From Qipengyuania flava (GTDB lineage: Bacteria > Pseudomonadota > Alphaproteobacteria > Sphingomonadales > Sphingomonadaceae): a stretch of 64,000 nucleotides of DNA. Shown here in pieces: positions 46,508-54,895 of this stretch. Below the pieces are notes generated by a model. The model had not been told where the DNA came from. It saw nothing but the letters and a program-made list of their open reading frames with translations, and did not search any database. The stretch covers positions 496,001 through 560,000 of the forward strand of contig NZ_CP080410.1 in the NCBI RefSeq assembly GCF_019448255.1, read 5' to 3'. Numbering within the stretch: the stretch's first letter is position 1; every line of letters begins with the position of its first letter. The position numbers and the translations under genes were made by a program.

Positions 46508-48564
46508 TTGCTCTCTCCCGTCTGTTCTGCCTCGCCAAGGTCCGTCCGGTAGCGGGCGAACCAGGCGAGGATGTTTTCTGTCTTGGCGATAAGGCGCGAG
46601 GGCCTGGCCGCAATCCCGTGGGCGCTGCCTGGCACGCGGATCAGCATGGTGTCGACCCCGCGAAGCTTGAGCGCCTGGTAGAATTGCTCGCTCTCTGTGA
46701 TCGGCGTGCGGTGATCCTCCTCGCCGGTCAAAAGCATGGTCGGCGTGGTCACGTTGCCAACAAGGCTAAGCGGCGAACGCTTCCAGTAGTGCATCGGGTC
46801 TTCCCACGGCAGGGCGGGGAACTGGTGGTAGGTCTGGAAGATGTAGCTATCCGCCGTCAGCGTTTTCGAAAGCCAGTTGATAACAGGCTTGGCCGCGACC
46901 GCCGCCTTGAAGCGATCCGTCAGCCCGACAAGATAAGCCGTGGCAATCCCGCCCGCCGACCCGCCCGTCACGAACAGATTGTCTTCATCGATGAAGCCCT
47001 TGGCGATCATCGCATCGACGCCGGACATGTGATCGGCCGCATCCTCCTCGCTCGAATATTTGTGTTCGAGCAGCAGGGCGAAGTCCTCGCCATAGGAGGT
47101 CGAGCCGCGGTGGTTGTCGTAGAACACGACATAGCCCTCGGCGGCGAAGCGCTGGACCTCGGCGCTGAAATGCGGACCATAGGCCGCATGCGGGCCGCCG
47201 TGGATTTCGAGGATCAGCGGGTACTTCTTGCTCGGATCGAAGCCGGGCGGGGTGACATACCAGCCCTGGATCTCGGTCCCGTCGAAGCTGGACCTGTATG
47301 TGATCTCGTGCACCTGCCCAAGCGCACGGTGGGCCAGGATGTCTTCGTTGAGCGCGGTCAGCGTGCGCGTGCGTCCGCTGCGGCGAACGGCAAGGTCGGC
47401 CGGGCGCTGGCTGGTCCCAGCGGTCCAGGCAAGCGAGCCATCGGCCGCCACGTCGTATGTGCCGCTGGTGTAGGGGCGGCCCAGGGTGGTACCGCCAAGG
47501 CCCTCGGCCACGGTCGTGACGCGCCCGTCGAGCGTGACCCGCCCGATCTTCTTCATGCCGCGATCGTCATAGGTGAAGTGGATCGCGCGGTTGCCGCCCC
47601 AGCGGATATCGCCGACCTCGCGGTCGAGGCTCTGGGTGAGGTTGCGGGCCCCGCTGCCATCGCGGTTCTTCACGCAGACATCGACCTGCCACACCGGGCG
47701 CTTCACATGCGGCATGCAGACGAAGGCGACGCGGGCGCCATCCGGGGAGACCTGCGGGTTCACTTCCGCGCCGCTGCCCGAGGTGAACTGGTCGAGCCGG
47801 CCACTGGCGACATCGACAGCGTAGATATCGCTTTCGATGGTTTGCAGTTCCCAGCCCTCGTTGCGGTTGGCCGAGAAATAGATCTGGCGGCCATCGCGGC
47901 TCCAGGAAACCGGCCCGTCGTGGTCGAACCGGCCGGTGGTGAGCTGGCGGGGCGTGCCCCCGCTCGCCGGGACGACAAAAACGTGGCGGAAGGCAAGGTC
48001 GAGGAAACCGGCACCGTCGCGGCGGAATTGTGCGTGGTCGATGACCTTCACCGGCGGGGACCATTCGGCCCCTTCGGGTTTCTTGGGCATCTTGGCGAGC
48101 GGCTTCACATCCGCCTCGACATTGGCAGTGAAGGCTATCCACTGGCCATCGGGCGACCAGGCAAGGTCGCGCGCGGTGCTTGGCAGGCTGGCAACCTGTT
48201 CGATCGATCCGCTGTCCATCCAGCGGGTGAAGATCGCCGCGCGCTCGTCGCTGTCGCGGCCAGTGAAGGCTATCCGGCGGCCGTCGGGCGCCCACTCGCC
48301 GCCCCCGGCCCCTTCGACCAGCAGTCGCGGATCGCCGCCCGCAAAGGGCACCACCCAGAGCGAGCCCTCGGTGCGGTCGGACATGATGTCGTTGGAACGC
48401 CGCACGAAGAGCACGGTGCGGCCATCGGGCGAAATACGCGGGCTGTCCGCAAACTCGAGCGCGAAGACATCTTCGGCCGAAAACGTGGCCGGGGCCTGCG
48501 CCATCGCCGCACCCGACACCACTGTGCAACCAGCCAGCGCCAGGCCGCTAAAAACGCCTTTCAT
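46504..48564 (-). CDS. S9-family prolyl oligopeptidase-like serine peptidase, secreted
   Basis: This 686-residue protein has a signal peptide (VFSGLALAGCTVVSGAAMAQ), a seven-bladed propeller with TolB-like blades (FVRRSNDIMSDRTEGSLWVV, DGRRIAFTGRDSD) and a C-terminal alpha/beta hydrolase. The catalytic triad is visible: Ser in VTGGSAGGIATAYLVG, Asp in EEDHRTPITESEQF and His in PGSAHGIAARP. It is thus a dipeptidyl/acylaminoacyl-peptidase type enzyme acting on short peptides in the periplasm. The start is ATG 48564, since an upstream TTG lies in the ribosome site (GGGAGAG). It overlaps the SDR gene. Confidence 0.92.
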   Translation of the reverse strand: MKGVFSGLALAGCTVVSGAAMAQAPATFSAEDVFALEFADSPRISPDGRTVLFVRRSNDIMSDRTEGSLWVVPFAGGDPRLLVEGAGGGEWAPDGRRIAFTGRDSDERAAIFTRWMDSGSIEQVASLPSTARDLAWSPDGQWIAFTANVEADVKPLAKMPKKPEGAEWSPPVKVIDHAQFRRDGAGFLDLAFRHVFVVPASGGTPRQLTTGRFDHDGPVSWSRDGRQIYFSANRNEGWELQTIESDIYAVDVASGRLDQFTSGSGAEVNPQVSPDGARVAFVCMPHVKRPVWQVDVCVKNRDGSGARNLTQSLDREVGDIRWGGNRAIHFTYDDRGMKKIGRVTLDGRVTTVAEGLGGTTLGRPYTSGTYDVAADGSLAWTAGTSQRPADLAVRRSGRTRTLTALNEDILAHRALGQVHEITYRSSFDGTEIQGWYVTPPGFDPSKKYPLILEIHGGPHAAYGPHFSAEVQRFAAEGYVVFYDNHRGSTSYGEDFALLLEHKYSSEEDAADHMSGVDAMIAKGFIDEDNLFVTGGSAGGIATAYLVGLTDRFKAAVAAKPVINWLSKTLTADSYIFQTYHQFPALPWEDPMHYWKRSPLSLVGNVTTPTMLLTGEEDHRTPITESEQFYQALKLRGVDTMLIRVPGSAHGIAARPSRLIAKTENILAWFARYRTDLGEAEQTGESK

Positions 48565-48604
48565 CGAGCTTCTCTCCCTCTTCAAGGAGCAGGCCTAGCA
48601 CAGC

Positions 48605-48641
48605 AAAAAGGGGCGCGGGAGGATAAATCCCGCGCCCCTTT
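48605..48641 (-). terminator. Intrinsic terminator of the mechanosensitive-type gene
   Basis: AAAGGGGCGCGGG and CCCGCGCCCCTTT form a perfect 13-bp stem around a 9-nt loop, with TTTTT on the minus strand. It lies 28 nt past the stop at 48669 and separates this gene from the S9 peptidase. Confidence 0.92.
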
Positions 48642-48668
48642 CCGTGCGTTCCCGAAGGGTGTTTGGTG

Positions 48669-49910
48669 TCAGGCTCCCGGTGGCAGCGTATCGTCCGATT
48701 TCGGCGCGGCCTTGCGTTTGGCCTTGGGCTTGGGCGCTGCGCCTCCGCCAAGGTCGCTGTCCATCTGCTCCAGCTTGCGCGCCGCCCAGTCGCGGCCGCC
48801 GAGGCCGAAGGCGAGCGCGCCGGCCACCGCGATGCCTGCGATCAGGATCGTAAGCGCGTTGGCCGGGATCATCCCGCCGATGCCAGTGAACTGCAGGCCC
48901 ATGAAGACGAACAGGATGATCGTCGCCCAGCGCACGATGGTGGCGGCCGTGGTCCCGCCGGCATCGCCCGCAATCAGGCGGGCCAGCAGGTTGGCGATCA
49001 GGAAGCCGAAGGCGATGACCACGGCTCCGAAGATCACCCGTCCGCCCAGTTCGAGCAGTTGGTCGAGAATCGCGGTGAGCTCGGGGAAACCGAGCAGGCG
49101 CGTGGCGGCGATGGCGAAGAACAGGATGATCGCCACCTGGACGATGCGCCCGATAATGCCCGACGCGGTCGTGCCTTCACCCACAAGGCCGGTTTCCGCC
49201 AGCGCCCGATCGACGCCGAGGCCCGGCAGGACTTCCTTGATGATCTGCACCACGAACTTGCTGATGAGGTAACCGATGCCGAGCAGCACCGCAGCCGCGA
49301 TGATGTTCGGGACAGCGGCGAAGATCATCCGCAGCATTTCCGAGGCCGGCGCGCTGATCGAATCGATGCCGAGCTGTTCCAGCGCGGCGATGGCCACCGG
49401 GATGGCGATCAGGACGTAGACGATCGTGCCGATCGTCTTGCTGATCGCGGTGTTGCCGGTGACGTTGTCGACCCCGCCGCGGTTGGCCCACTTGTCGAAG
49501 TCGACGGTCTGCAGCGTGGTGACGACCAGGTCCTTGACGATCCGGGCCACCATCATGCCGATGAAGAAGATCAGGCCGGCCCACAGCAGGTTGGGCACGA
49601 AGTCGACGACATTCTCGAGCAGGCTGTCGATCGGCCCTGCGACCCCGCCCAGTTCGAGGATGTTCAGGATGATGAGCAGGCCGAACAGCCAGATCAGCAG
49701 CCCGACGATCTTGCCGAGCGATTCCCCGAGCGACTGGCCGCTGCCGGTCCCGCGCTTGAAGAAGTCGACGGTGTCGACGAGCTTGGCAAAGGCCCATTTC
49801 GCGGCGCGCGCCGCAAGCCAGGTGATGACGAGCGCGACGACGGCCAGAAGGATTTTCTCCCCCAGTTCCATCGCCAGCTGTTCGTCGAAACGATAGCGGT
49901 CGAAAATCAT
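48669..49910 (-). CDS. Mechanosensitive-channel-type membrane protein (conserved TM helix repeats)
   Basis: This 413-residue membrane protein starts at ATG 49910 (MIFDRYRFDEQLAM). It contains repeated 35-60 residue units with a membrane helix and a Gly-rich amphipathic segment of the MscS-type conserved TM helix family (for example NLLWAGLIFFIGMMVARIVKDL and GIGYLISKFVVQIIKEVLPGL). The large MscS beta/cytoplasmic domain is not visible; it ends in a Lys/Pro-rich tail (PKPKAKRKAAPK). So the channel role is likely but its gating domains are atypical. The function is most likely osmotic stress release. Confidence 0.88.
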   Translation of the reverse strand: MIFDRYRFDEQLAMELGEKILLAVVALVITWLAARAAKWAFAKLVDTVDFFKRGTGSGQSLGESLGKIVGLLIWLFGLLIILNILELGGVAGPIDSLLENVVDFVPNLLWAGLIFFIGMMVARIVKDLVVTTLQTVDFDKWANRGGVDNVTGNTAISKTIGTIVYVLIAIPVAIAALEQLGIDSISAPASEMLRMIFAAVPNIIAAAVLLGIGYLISKFVVQIIKEVLPGLGVDRALAETGLVGEGTTASGIIGRIVQVAIILFFAIAATRLLGFPELTAILDQLLELGGRVIFGAVVIAFGFLIANLLARLIAGDAGGTTAATIVRWATIILFVFMGLQFTGIGGMIPANALTILIAGIAVAGALAFGLGGRDWAARKLEQMDSDLGGGAAPKPKAKRKAAPKSDDTLPPGA

Positions 49911-50020
49911 GAAACCTCTCCCCATTGGTTTCCGTAGCGTCAGGGCTATCACGCGTGTCGGGAATCTACAAAATGCGGGCCGGGCATTGAGTGGATAACT
50001 TGGCGTGCTATCCCCTTCCC

Positions 50021-51121
50021 ATGAGAGGATTTTTCACCCCCATCGTCGGCGCGCTGGCCGCGCTCTTCGCCACATTTGCCGTTCCGGTTTCTGCGCAGGA
50101 GGAGGAGCCGCGCTGGTCGATCGCCATCCACGGTGGCGCAGGGACTATCGCGCGGGAAAACATGACCGAGGAACAGGACGCCGCCTATCGCGCGGCGCTG
50201 CAGCGGGCGCTCGACGCGGGAGCGGCCGTGCTGCGCGAGGGCGGAACTGCCATGGACGCGATCCAGGCGGCGATCGAGCCGATGGAGGACGACCCGCTGT
50301 TCAACGCCGGTCGCGGAGCGGTTTTGACCTGGGACGGTGCGATCGAGCTCGACGCCTCAATCATGGACGGACGCACGCGCGATGCGGGCGCGGTAGCCGG
50401 GGTCACAGGCGTGCGCCACCCGATCGATCTGGCGCGCAAGGTGATGACCGACAGCCCGCATGTGATGCTTTCGGGCAAGGGCGCGGAAACCTTCGCCGAG
50501 GAGCAGGGGCTCGAGACCATGCCGTTGGACTGGTTCGAGACTGAGCGCAGGCGCGAATCGCTCGAACGGATGAAGGCCCAAAGCCTCTCGGCCATCGATG
50601 TGGACGTCAAATTCGGCACGGTGGGCGCGGTCGCCATCGACCAGGATGGCAATATGGCCGCCGGAACCTCGACCGGCGGCATGACCGGCAAGCGCTGGGG
50701 CCGCATTGGCGATGCGCCCATTATCGGCGCGGGCACCTATGCCGACAACCGCAGCTGCGCGGTGTCGGCCACCGGCTGGGGCGAGTTCTTCATCCGCGTC
50801 GGCGTGGCGCAGGAAATCTGCACGCGGCTTCGCTACCGCTATCAGCTGGAAATCGACGCGGCGCAGCGCGAGGTGCCGCTGACCAGCGATGGCGAGCCGA
50901 GCTATATCATCCACGCCAGCGAGTTCGCGCTCGAAGCGGGTCAGGCCCAGGAAGAAATCGACGCGGTGATCGGCGAAGTCGGCGCGCTAGGTGGTGATGG
51001 CGGCGTGATCGTCATCACTTCAGAAGGCCACGCACTTTTCAGCATGAATACCAGCGGCATGTATCGCGGCCGCATGACCAGCGATGGGCCGGGAGAGGTG
51101 GCGATTTATTCGGACGAGTAA
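50021..51121 (+). CDS. Isoaspartyl peptidase / L-asparaginase family Ntn hydrolase, secreted
   Basis: This 366-residue Ntn-hydrolase has a signal peptide (PIVGALAALFATFAVPVSA). The precursor contains AIHGGAGTIARENM at the N-terminus and the autocleavage site before Thr in FGTVGAVAIDQDGNMAAGTS, whose Thr becomes the nucleophile. The GTSTGGMTGKRWGRIGDAP block binds substrate. Cleavage would give an alpha subunit of about 190 residues and a beta subunit of about 175. It acts on isoaspartyl peptides or asparagine. The start is ATG 50021. Confidence 0.93.
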   Translation: MRGFFTPIVGALAALFATFAVPVSAQEEEPRWSIAIHGGAGTIARENMTEEQDAAYRAALQRALDAGAAVLREGGTAMDAIQAAIEPMEDDPLFNAGRGAVLTWDGAIELDASIMDGRTRDAGAVAGVTGVRHPIDLARKVMTDSPHVMLSGKGAETFAEEQGLETMPLDWFETERRRESLERMKAQSLSAIDVDVKFGTVGAVAIDQDGNMAAGTSTGGMTGKRWGRIGDAPIIGAGTYADNRSCAVSATGWGEFFIRVGVAQEICTRLRYRYQLEIDAAQREVPLTSDGEPSYIIHASEFALEAGQAQEEIDAVIGEVGALGGDGGVIVITSEGHALFSMNTSGMYRGRMTSDGPGEVAIYSDE

Positions 51122-51130
51122 GCCTAGAGC

Positions 51131-52012
51131 CTAGATTTCCAGCTCTACGCCGCGCGCTTCCAGAATGGGCCGCATTTCGCGGTAGGCGGCTGGCGTGCGC
51201 ATCAGCGGGATATAGGGGTGCAGGTGGTGTACGACGTGATACTGCATGCCCATGCTGAGAATGTTGCCGACTTTCGAGCGCCAGTTCCTGGTATCCCGGT
51301 AGCGCCCCTGTCCCATGCCAGGGCTATGCGGTGCCCAGCTCAGGAAGAAGAGCAGATAGGTGATTGCGACCTGGTAGGGCAGCCACCACAGGAAAAATGC
51401 CTCTAGCGCAAAGCCGCTCCACGCCAGTGCGATGAGGATTGCAACGAAGCCCAGCTTGTATCCGATCGCCAGCGGGATGAGGTCGGACCGGCCGTTCCTC
51501 TCTAGACAGCGCAGATAGTCGCCCGCGCGCTTGCCGTCGGGCTGGCGCTGGCGGATCGATTGCCAGACCGCCTGCCATCCGCTGTCGGCGTGGCTGGTGA
51601 TGTCGACGTCGAGTTCGGGATCGTTCGTATGCCGATGGTGGTCCATGTGCGTGACGCGCAGGACTTCGTAGGGATAGACCATCATCCAGCTGGTCGCATG
51701 ACCGACGAGCTGGTTGAGCCAGAACAGTTTCGATCCGGGTTTGCCGATGATGTAGTGCTGCGCATCATGCGTCGGCAGATACACCAGCGTCATATTGAAA
51801 GTGGCGGCCACGAAGCCGAGCCACAAGGGGATCACATCGAGGATCACCAGGGGCCAAAGCGCCAACCAGACCATGAGATTTCCGAAAGCCCAGGCGACGA
51901 TACCCCAGGGGACCATCCCCGAGTGCTTGCGGGCGATCTTGTTTTCCAGCTTGCGCAGTTCTGCGTCTGACAGCGTGGAAAGGTCGGCAGGAATGGTCAC
52001 TGGCGCATTCAT
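51131..52012 (-). CDS. Fatty acid desaturase-family protein
   Basis: This 293-residue membrane di-iron enzyme has three His boxes: PTHDAQHYI (H-x3-H), THMDHHRHTND (H-x2-HH) and YHVVHHLHPYIP near the C-terminus, with four to six membrane helices around them. It belongs to the fatty acid desaturase superfamily that also holds carotenoid hydroxylases and ketolases. The box pattern fits desaturases better than CrtW or CrtZ, but a carotenoid substrate is not excluded in this pigmented lineage. It starts at ATG 52012 within an ATGA overlap with the small membrane gene before it. Confidence 0.9.
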   Translation of the reverse strand: MNAPVTIPADLSTLSDAELRKLENKIARKHSGMVPWGIVAWAFGNLMVWLALWPLVILDVIPLWLGFVAATFNMTLVYLPTHDAQHYIIGKPGSKLFWLNQLVGHATSWMMVYPYEVLRVTHMDHHRHTNDPELDVDITSHADSGWQAVWQSIRQRQPDGKRAGDYLRCLERNGRSDLIPLAIGYKLGFVAILIALAWSGFALEAFFLWWLPYQVAITYLLFFLSWAPHSPGMGQGRYRDTRNWRSKVGNILSMGMQYHVVHHLHPYIPLMRTPAAYREMRPILEARGVELEI

Positions 52013-52203
52013 ATCCAGCGCCCCTTGAGGGTTGCGAATGCTCCCCAGGTGCCCCCGACGAGCAGGCCGAAAGCCAGCGCGCTCAATCCGAAGGGGGCTT
52101 CAATGCCCGTGGCCATCATCCCCCCGGAGATGACCGGCGCGAGAAAGCCGACACCGAAAATCAGCGGCAGCAACCAGACTATGGATTTGAGGATTGCCTG
52201 CAT
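52009..52203 (-). CDS. Small two-helix membrane protein
   Basis: This 64-residue protein has two hydrophobic helices (KSIVWLLPLIFGVGFLAPV and GLSALAFGLLVGGTWGAFATL) joined by a loop and a short basic end (KGRWI). The ATG at 52203 has a GGGAG site. Its stop overlaps the desaturase start (ATGA), which implies translational coupling and perhaps a partner role. No named family is recognised. Confidence 0.75.
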   Translation of the reverse strand: MQAILKSIVWLLPLIFGVGFLAPVISGGMMATGIEAPFGLSALAFGLLVGGTWGAFATLKGRWI

Positions 52204-52250
52204 CGTCCACTCCCTCTGCGGAAGATGGATAGCAAATAGCAACCTAACTG

Positions 52251-53144
52251 TCAGCCCCGCTTGCGGGCCTGGACGTAGCTGCCCAGCAGGCGGACGGCGT
52301 TGGTCTGGAAAGCCAGTTCCTCCAGCGCCGTATCCACCCGCGCCTCGCCCGGCGCGCCTTCGATATCGGCGAAGAACTGGGTGGCCGCAAAGCTGGCGCC
52401 CTTCTGGTAGCTTTCCAGCTTGGTCATGTTGACCCCATTCGTGGCAAAGCAGCCCAGCGCCTTGTAGAGCGCGGCTGGGATGTTCTTCACCTCGAAGATG
52501 AATGTGGTCATCGCCTGCGCCCCTTCGAGGGCTGCGGGATCGAGCGGTTCCTTGGCCAGCACGACGAAACGCGTGGTGTTGTCGTGCGCGTCCTCGACCT
52601 CGCGTTCGATGATGTCGAGGCCGTAGAGATCCGCCGCCAGTTCGGGTGCAATCGCCGCGACGTCCTTCTTTCCGCCCTCGGCGACATAGGCCGCCGCGCC
52701 CGCCGTATCGGCGTGGCTGAGGCCCACGATCCCGCGCTCGGACAGGAACTTGTGCGACTGGCCGAGCGCCTGCGGGTGGCTGTAGGCGGCCTCGAACGGG
52801 CCGGGACCCAGCGCCATCAGGCAGTGCGTGATGCGCATGAAATGCTCGGCCACGATCGAAAGGCCGCTTTCGGGCAGCAGGAAATGGATGTCCGCCACGC
52901 GCCCGTGCTGGCTGTTCTCGATCGGGATCATCGCGCAGCCCGCCGCGCCGCTTTCGACCGCCTCCAGCGCGTCTTCGAAGCTGAAGCAGGGCAGCGGCAG
53001 CGCATCGGGCGCGAACTGCATCGCCGCCTGGTGCGAATTCGACCCCGGCGCACCGCCAAAGGCAATCGCGCGCATCGGGTCCTGCGCGGCGGCGGCGCGC
53101 ATCGAATCGACGAGGGCGAGGGCAGGCTTGGCGAACTGACGCAT
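52251..53144 (-). CDS. pheA: PheA, prephenate dehydratase
   Basis: This 297-residue monofunctional enzyme makes phenylpyruvate from prephenate in phenylalanine synthesis. The dehydratase domain shows AFGGAPGSNSHQAAMQF, PIENSQHGRVADIHF and the catalytic NTTRFVVLA. The C-terminal ACT domain for phenylalanine feedback carries GVNMTKLESYQKG. No chorismate mutase domain is present. It starts at ATG 53144 and is divergent from the cytochrome c gene. Confidence 0.96.
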   Translation of the reverse strand: MRQFAKPALALVDSMRAAAAQDPMRAIAFGGAPGSNSHQAAMQFAPDALPLPCFSFEDALEAVESGAAGCAMIPIENSQHGRVADIHFLLPESGLSIVAEHFMRITHCLMALGPGPFEAAYSHPQALGQSHKFLSERGIVGLSHADTAGAAAYVAEGGKKDVAAIAPELAADLYGLDIIEREVEDAHDNTTRFVVLAKEPLDPAALEGAQAMTTFIFEVKNIPAALYKALGCFATNGVNMTKLESYQKGASFAATQFFADIEGAPGEARVDTALEELAFQTNAVRLLGSYVQARKRG

Positions 53145-53281
53145 GGTGGCGCGCAGCGTTAGGGGGCCGTTTCCCTCGCATCAAGCGCTATTGCGGCTTG
53201 CGCACTTGCGAAAGGCGCGTGCGCGCACTAGAGCGGCGCGCAACCATCAGACCAACCGATTTTCGCCGGGTATTTTACGCA

Positions 53282-53974
53282 ATGGACGATCGTTTCAACA
53301 CCGCCGCTGGCTGGGTTCTTTTCGCAGGGATCGTGGCGCTTGGTAGCTCCATCGCCTCGGGCATGTTCTTCCACGCCGACAGCGGCGAGCTTCCCGAAGG
53401 CGCAGAGCCGGGTTACTTCATCGAAGGTGAAGCCGCCGAAGGCGGTGCCGATGCCGGTCCCGACCTCGGCACCCTGCTTGCCAGCGCCGACGCCGCTGCC
53501 GGTGAGCGCGTGTTCGCCAAGTGCACGGCCTGCCACACGATCGACCAGGGCGGCGCCAACGGCATCGGCCCGAACCTTTACGGCACCATGGGCAAGGCCA
53601 TCGCCGGCCACGCCGGTTTCGCCTACTCCTCGGCTCTGACCGACAAGGGCGGCGAATGGACCTGGGAAGCGATGGACGCCTGGCTGACCAGCCCGCGCGC
53701 TTTTGCCAACGGCACCAAGATGAGCTTCGCTGGCCTCAGCAAGCCGGAAGACCGCGCCAATGTCATGGAATTCATGGCCACCTACGGCGGCGCTCCGGCG
53801 AAGCCTGAACCGGCGGCTCCGGAAGCGGAAGCCGAAGAGGGCGCTGAAGGCGCTGCCTCGGTTGCCGGCGAAGAGCCGAGCGAAGCCGAAGCCGCTGGCG
53901 CCATGGGTGCTGACGAGCCGGTCGCTGCGGCAAACGCTGCTGGCGACAACGAAGGCGCGACCAAGATCGACTGA
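53282..53974 (+). CDS. Membrane-anchored class I cytochrome c with acidic C-terminal tail
   Basis: This 230-residue protein has an N-terminal membrane anchor (TAAGWVLFAGIVALGSSIASG), then a single haem c domain: the CTACHT haem motif (residues 81-86), GIGPNLYGTMGK and the Met ligand in GTKMSFAGL. The final 60 residues are Ala/Glu/Pro-rich (PEPAAPEAEAEEGAEGAAS) with no further cysteine. It probably carries electrons between the bc1 complex and terminal oxidases (CycM/c552 type). A terminator follows. Confidence 0.95.
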   Translation: MDDRFNTAAGWVLFAGIVALGSSIASGMFFHADSGELPEGAEPGYFIEGEAAEGGADAGPDLGTLLASADAAAGERVFAKCTACHTIDQGGANGIGPNLYGTMGKAIAGHAGFAYSSALTDKGGEWTWEAMDAWLTSPRAFANGTKMSFAGLSKPEDRANVMEFMATYGGAPAKPEPAAPEAEAEEGAEGAASVAGEEPSEAEAAGAMGADEPVAAANAAGDNEGATKID

Positions 53975-53997
53975 TCGCTTCGATCAGGACTGCTATG

Positions 53998-54026
53998 AAA
54001 AACCCCGCTTCGTGCGGGGTTTTTTG
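53998..54026. terminator. Bidirectional intrinsic terminator
   Basis: AAAAACCCCGC-TTCGT-GCGGGGTTTTTT is a perfect stem with A- and T-tracts on the two sides, 24 nt past the cytochrome c stop. It can also end the convergent rlmE transcript. Confidence 0.95.
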
Positions 54027-54057
54027 TGTGGGATGCAGGCCTCAGGAAGTGGGGAGG

Positions 54058-54717
54058 CTAGCCCTTGAACCCCTGCGCAATCACGTACCACTCGCTCGAG
54101 CCCTTGCGGCTGGCAGGCGGCTTGGCGTGCTTCACCGTCCTGAAGTGCTGCTTGAGCAGTTTGAGCAGGTCGTTGTCGGTCCCGCCGGCCAGCACCTTGG
54201 CAAGATAGGTTCCGCCAGGTGCAAGATTCTCGATAGCGAACCACGCGCCCGCTTCGACAAGCCCCATGGTGCGCAGGTGGTCCGTCTGCTTGTGGCCGAC
54301 CGTGTTGGCCGCCATGTCGCTCATAACCAGCTCGGCCTTGCCGCCCAGCGCCTCCTCGAGAACCTGCGGGGCCTCGTCGTCCATGAAGTCCATCTGGAAG
54401 ATCGTGACGCCTTCGATTGGCTCGACTTCGAGCAGGTCGATCCCCACGACATGCGCCTGGGGCTTCACCTTGCGCACCACCTGGCTCCATCCGCCCGGCG
54501 CAATGCCGAGATCGACGACGCGGGTGACGCCTTTCAACAGCTCGAACTTCTCGTCGAGCTCGATCAGCTTGTAGGCCGCGCGGCTGCGATAACCCTCGGC
54601 CTTGGCCTGCTTGACGTAGGGGTCGTTCAACTGCCTCTGCAACCAGCGGGTCGAGCTGGCTGTGCGTTTCTTGGCGGTGCGTACGCGCGTGTCGCGGTCC
54701 TTGCCCGAGCGTGACAT
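54058..54717 (-). CDS. rlmE: RlmE (FtsJ/RrmJ), 23S rRNA 2'-O-methyltransferase
   Basis: This 219-residue SAM-dependent enzyme methylates U2552 in the 23S rRNA A-loop. It has the basic N-terminus (KKRTASSTRWLQRQLNDP), the AYKLIELDEKF segment, the SAM motif VVDLGIAPGGWSQ and the K-D-K-E tetrad around FQMDFMDDEA, VMSDMAANTVG and GTYLAKVLAGG, with SSEWYVIA near the end. The start is ATG 54717. The ppx gene is upstream across a large hairpin. Confidence 0.97.
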   Translation of the reverse strand: MSRSGKDRDTRVRTAKKRTASSTRWLQRQLNDPYVKQAKAEGYRSRAAYKLIELDEKFELLKGVTRVVDLGIAPGGWSQVVRKVKPQAHVVGIDLLEVEPIEGVTIFQMDFMDDEAPQVLEEALGGKAELVMSDMAANTVGHKQTDHLRTMGLVEAGAWFAIENLAPGGTYLAKVLAGGTDNDLLKLLKQHFRTVKHAKPPASRKGSSEWYVIAQGFKG

Positions 54718-54747
54718 TAGTTATGTGTCCTTGTTGGGTGCGCTATC

Positions 54748-54869
54748 GACATCCGTCGATAGCTTGCGGCTGTGCCATCCCTCGCCCCCTCCCGGCCACC
54801 CATAAGATACCGTGCCGTGGGTGGCCGGGAGGGGGCGAGGGATGGCACAGCACGGGACGGACGGATGTC
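54748..54869. repeat. Large palindrome with a perfect 34-bp inverted repeat
   Basis: Arms 54769-54802 and 54818-54851 are perfect complements over 34 bp, around a 15-nt loop. Outside them the 10-bp GACATCCGTC (54748-54757) is repeated inverted as GACGGATGTC (54860-54869), separated from the core by 11 and 8 nt. A further 8-bp dyad, CTATCGAC/GTCGATAG, lies at 54743-54762. It sits between the ppx stop and the rlmE start. No T-tract, target-site duplication or coding content is evident. Confidence 0.9.
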
Positions 54870-54895
54870 CGGCCCGTACGCCGAGAACACCACAC

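Noticed and set aside
52009..53184. 391-codon minus-strand frame running from before pheA to the small membrane gene
   Set aside because: Most of it is a shifted frame of pheA; only its last 64 codons, with their own ribosome site, are a gene (52009-52203).
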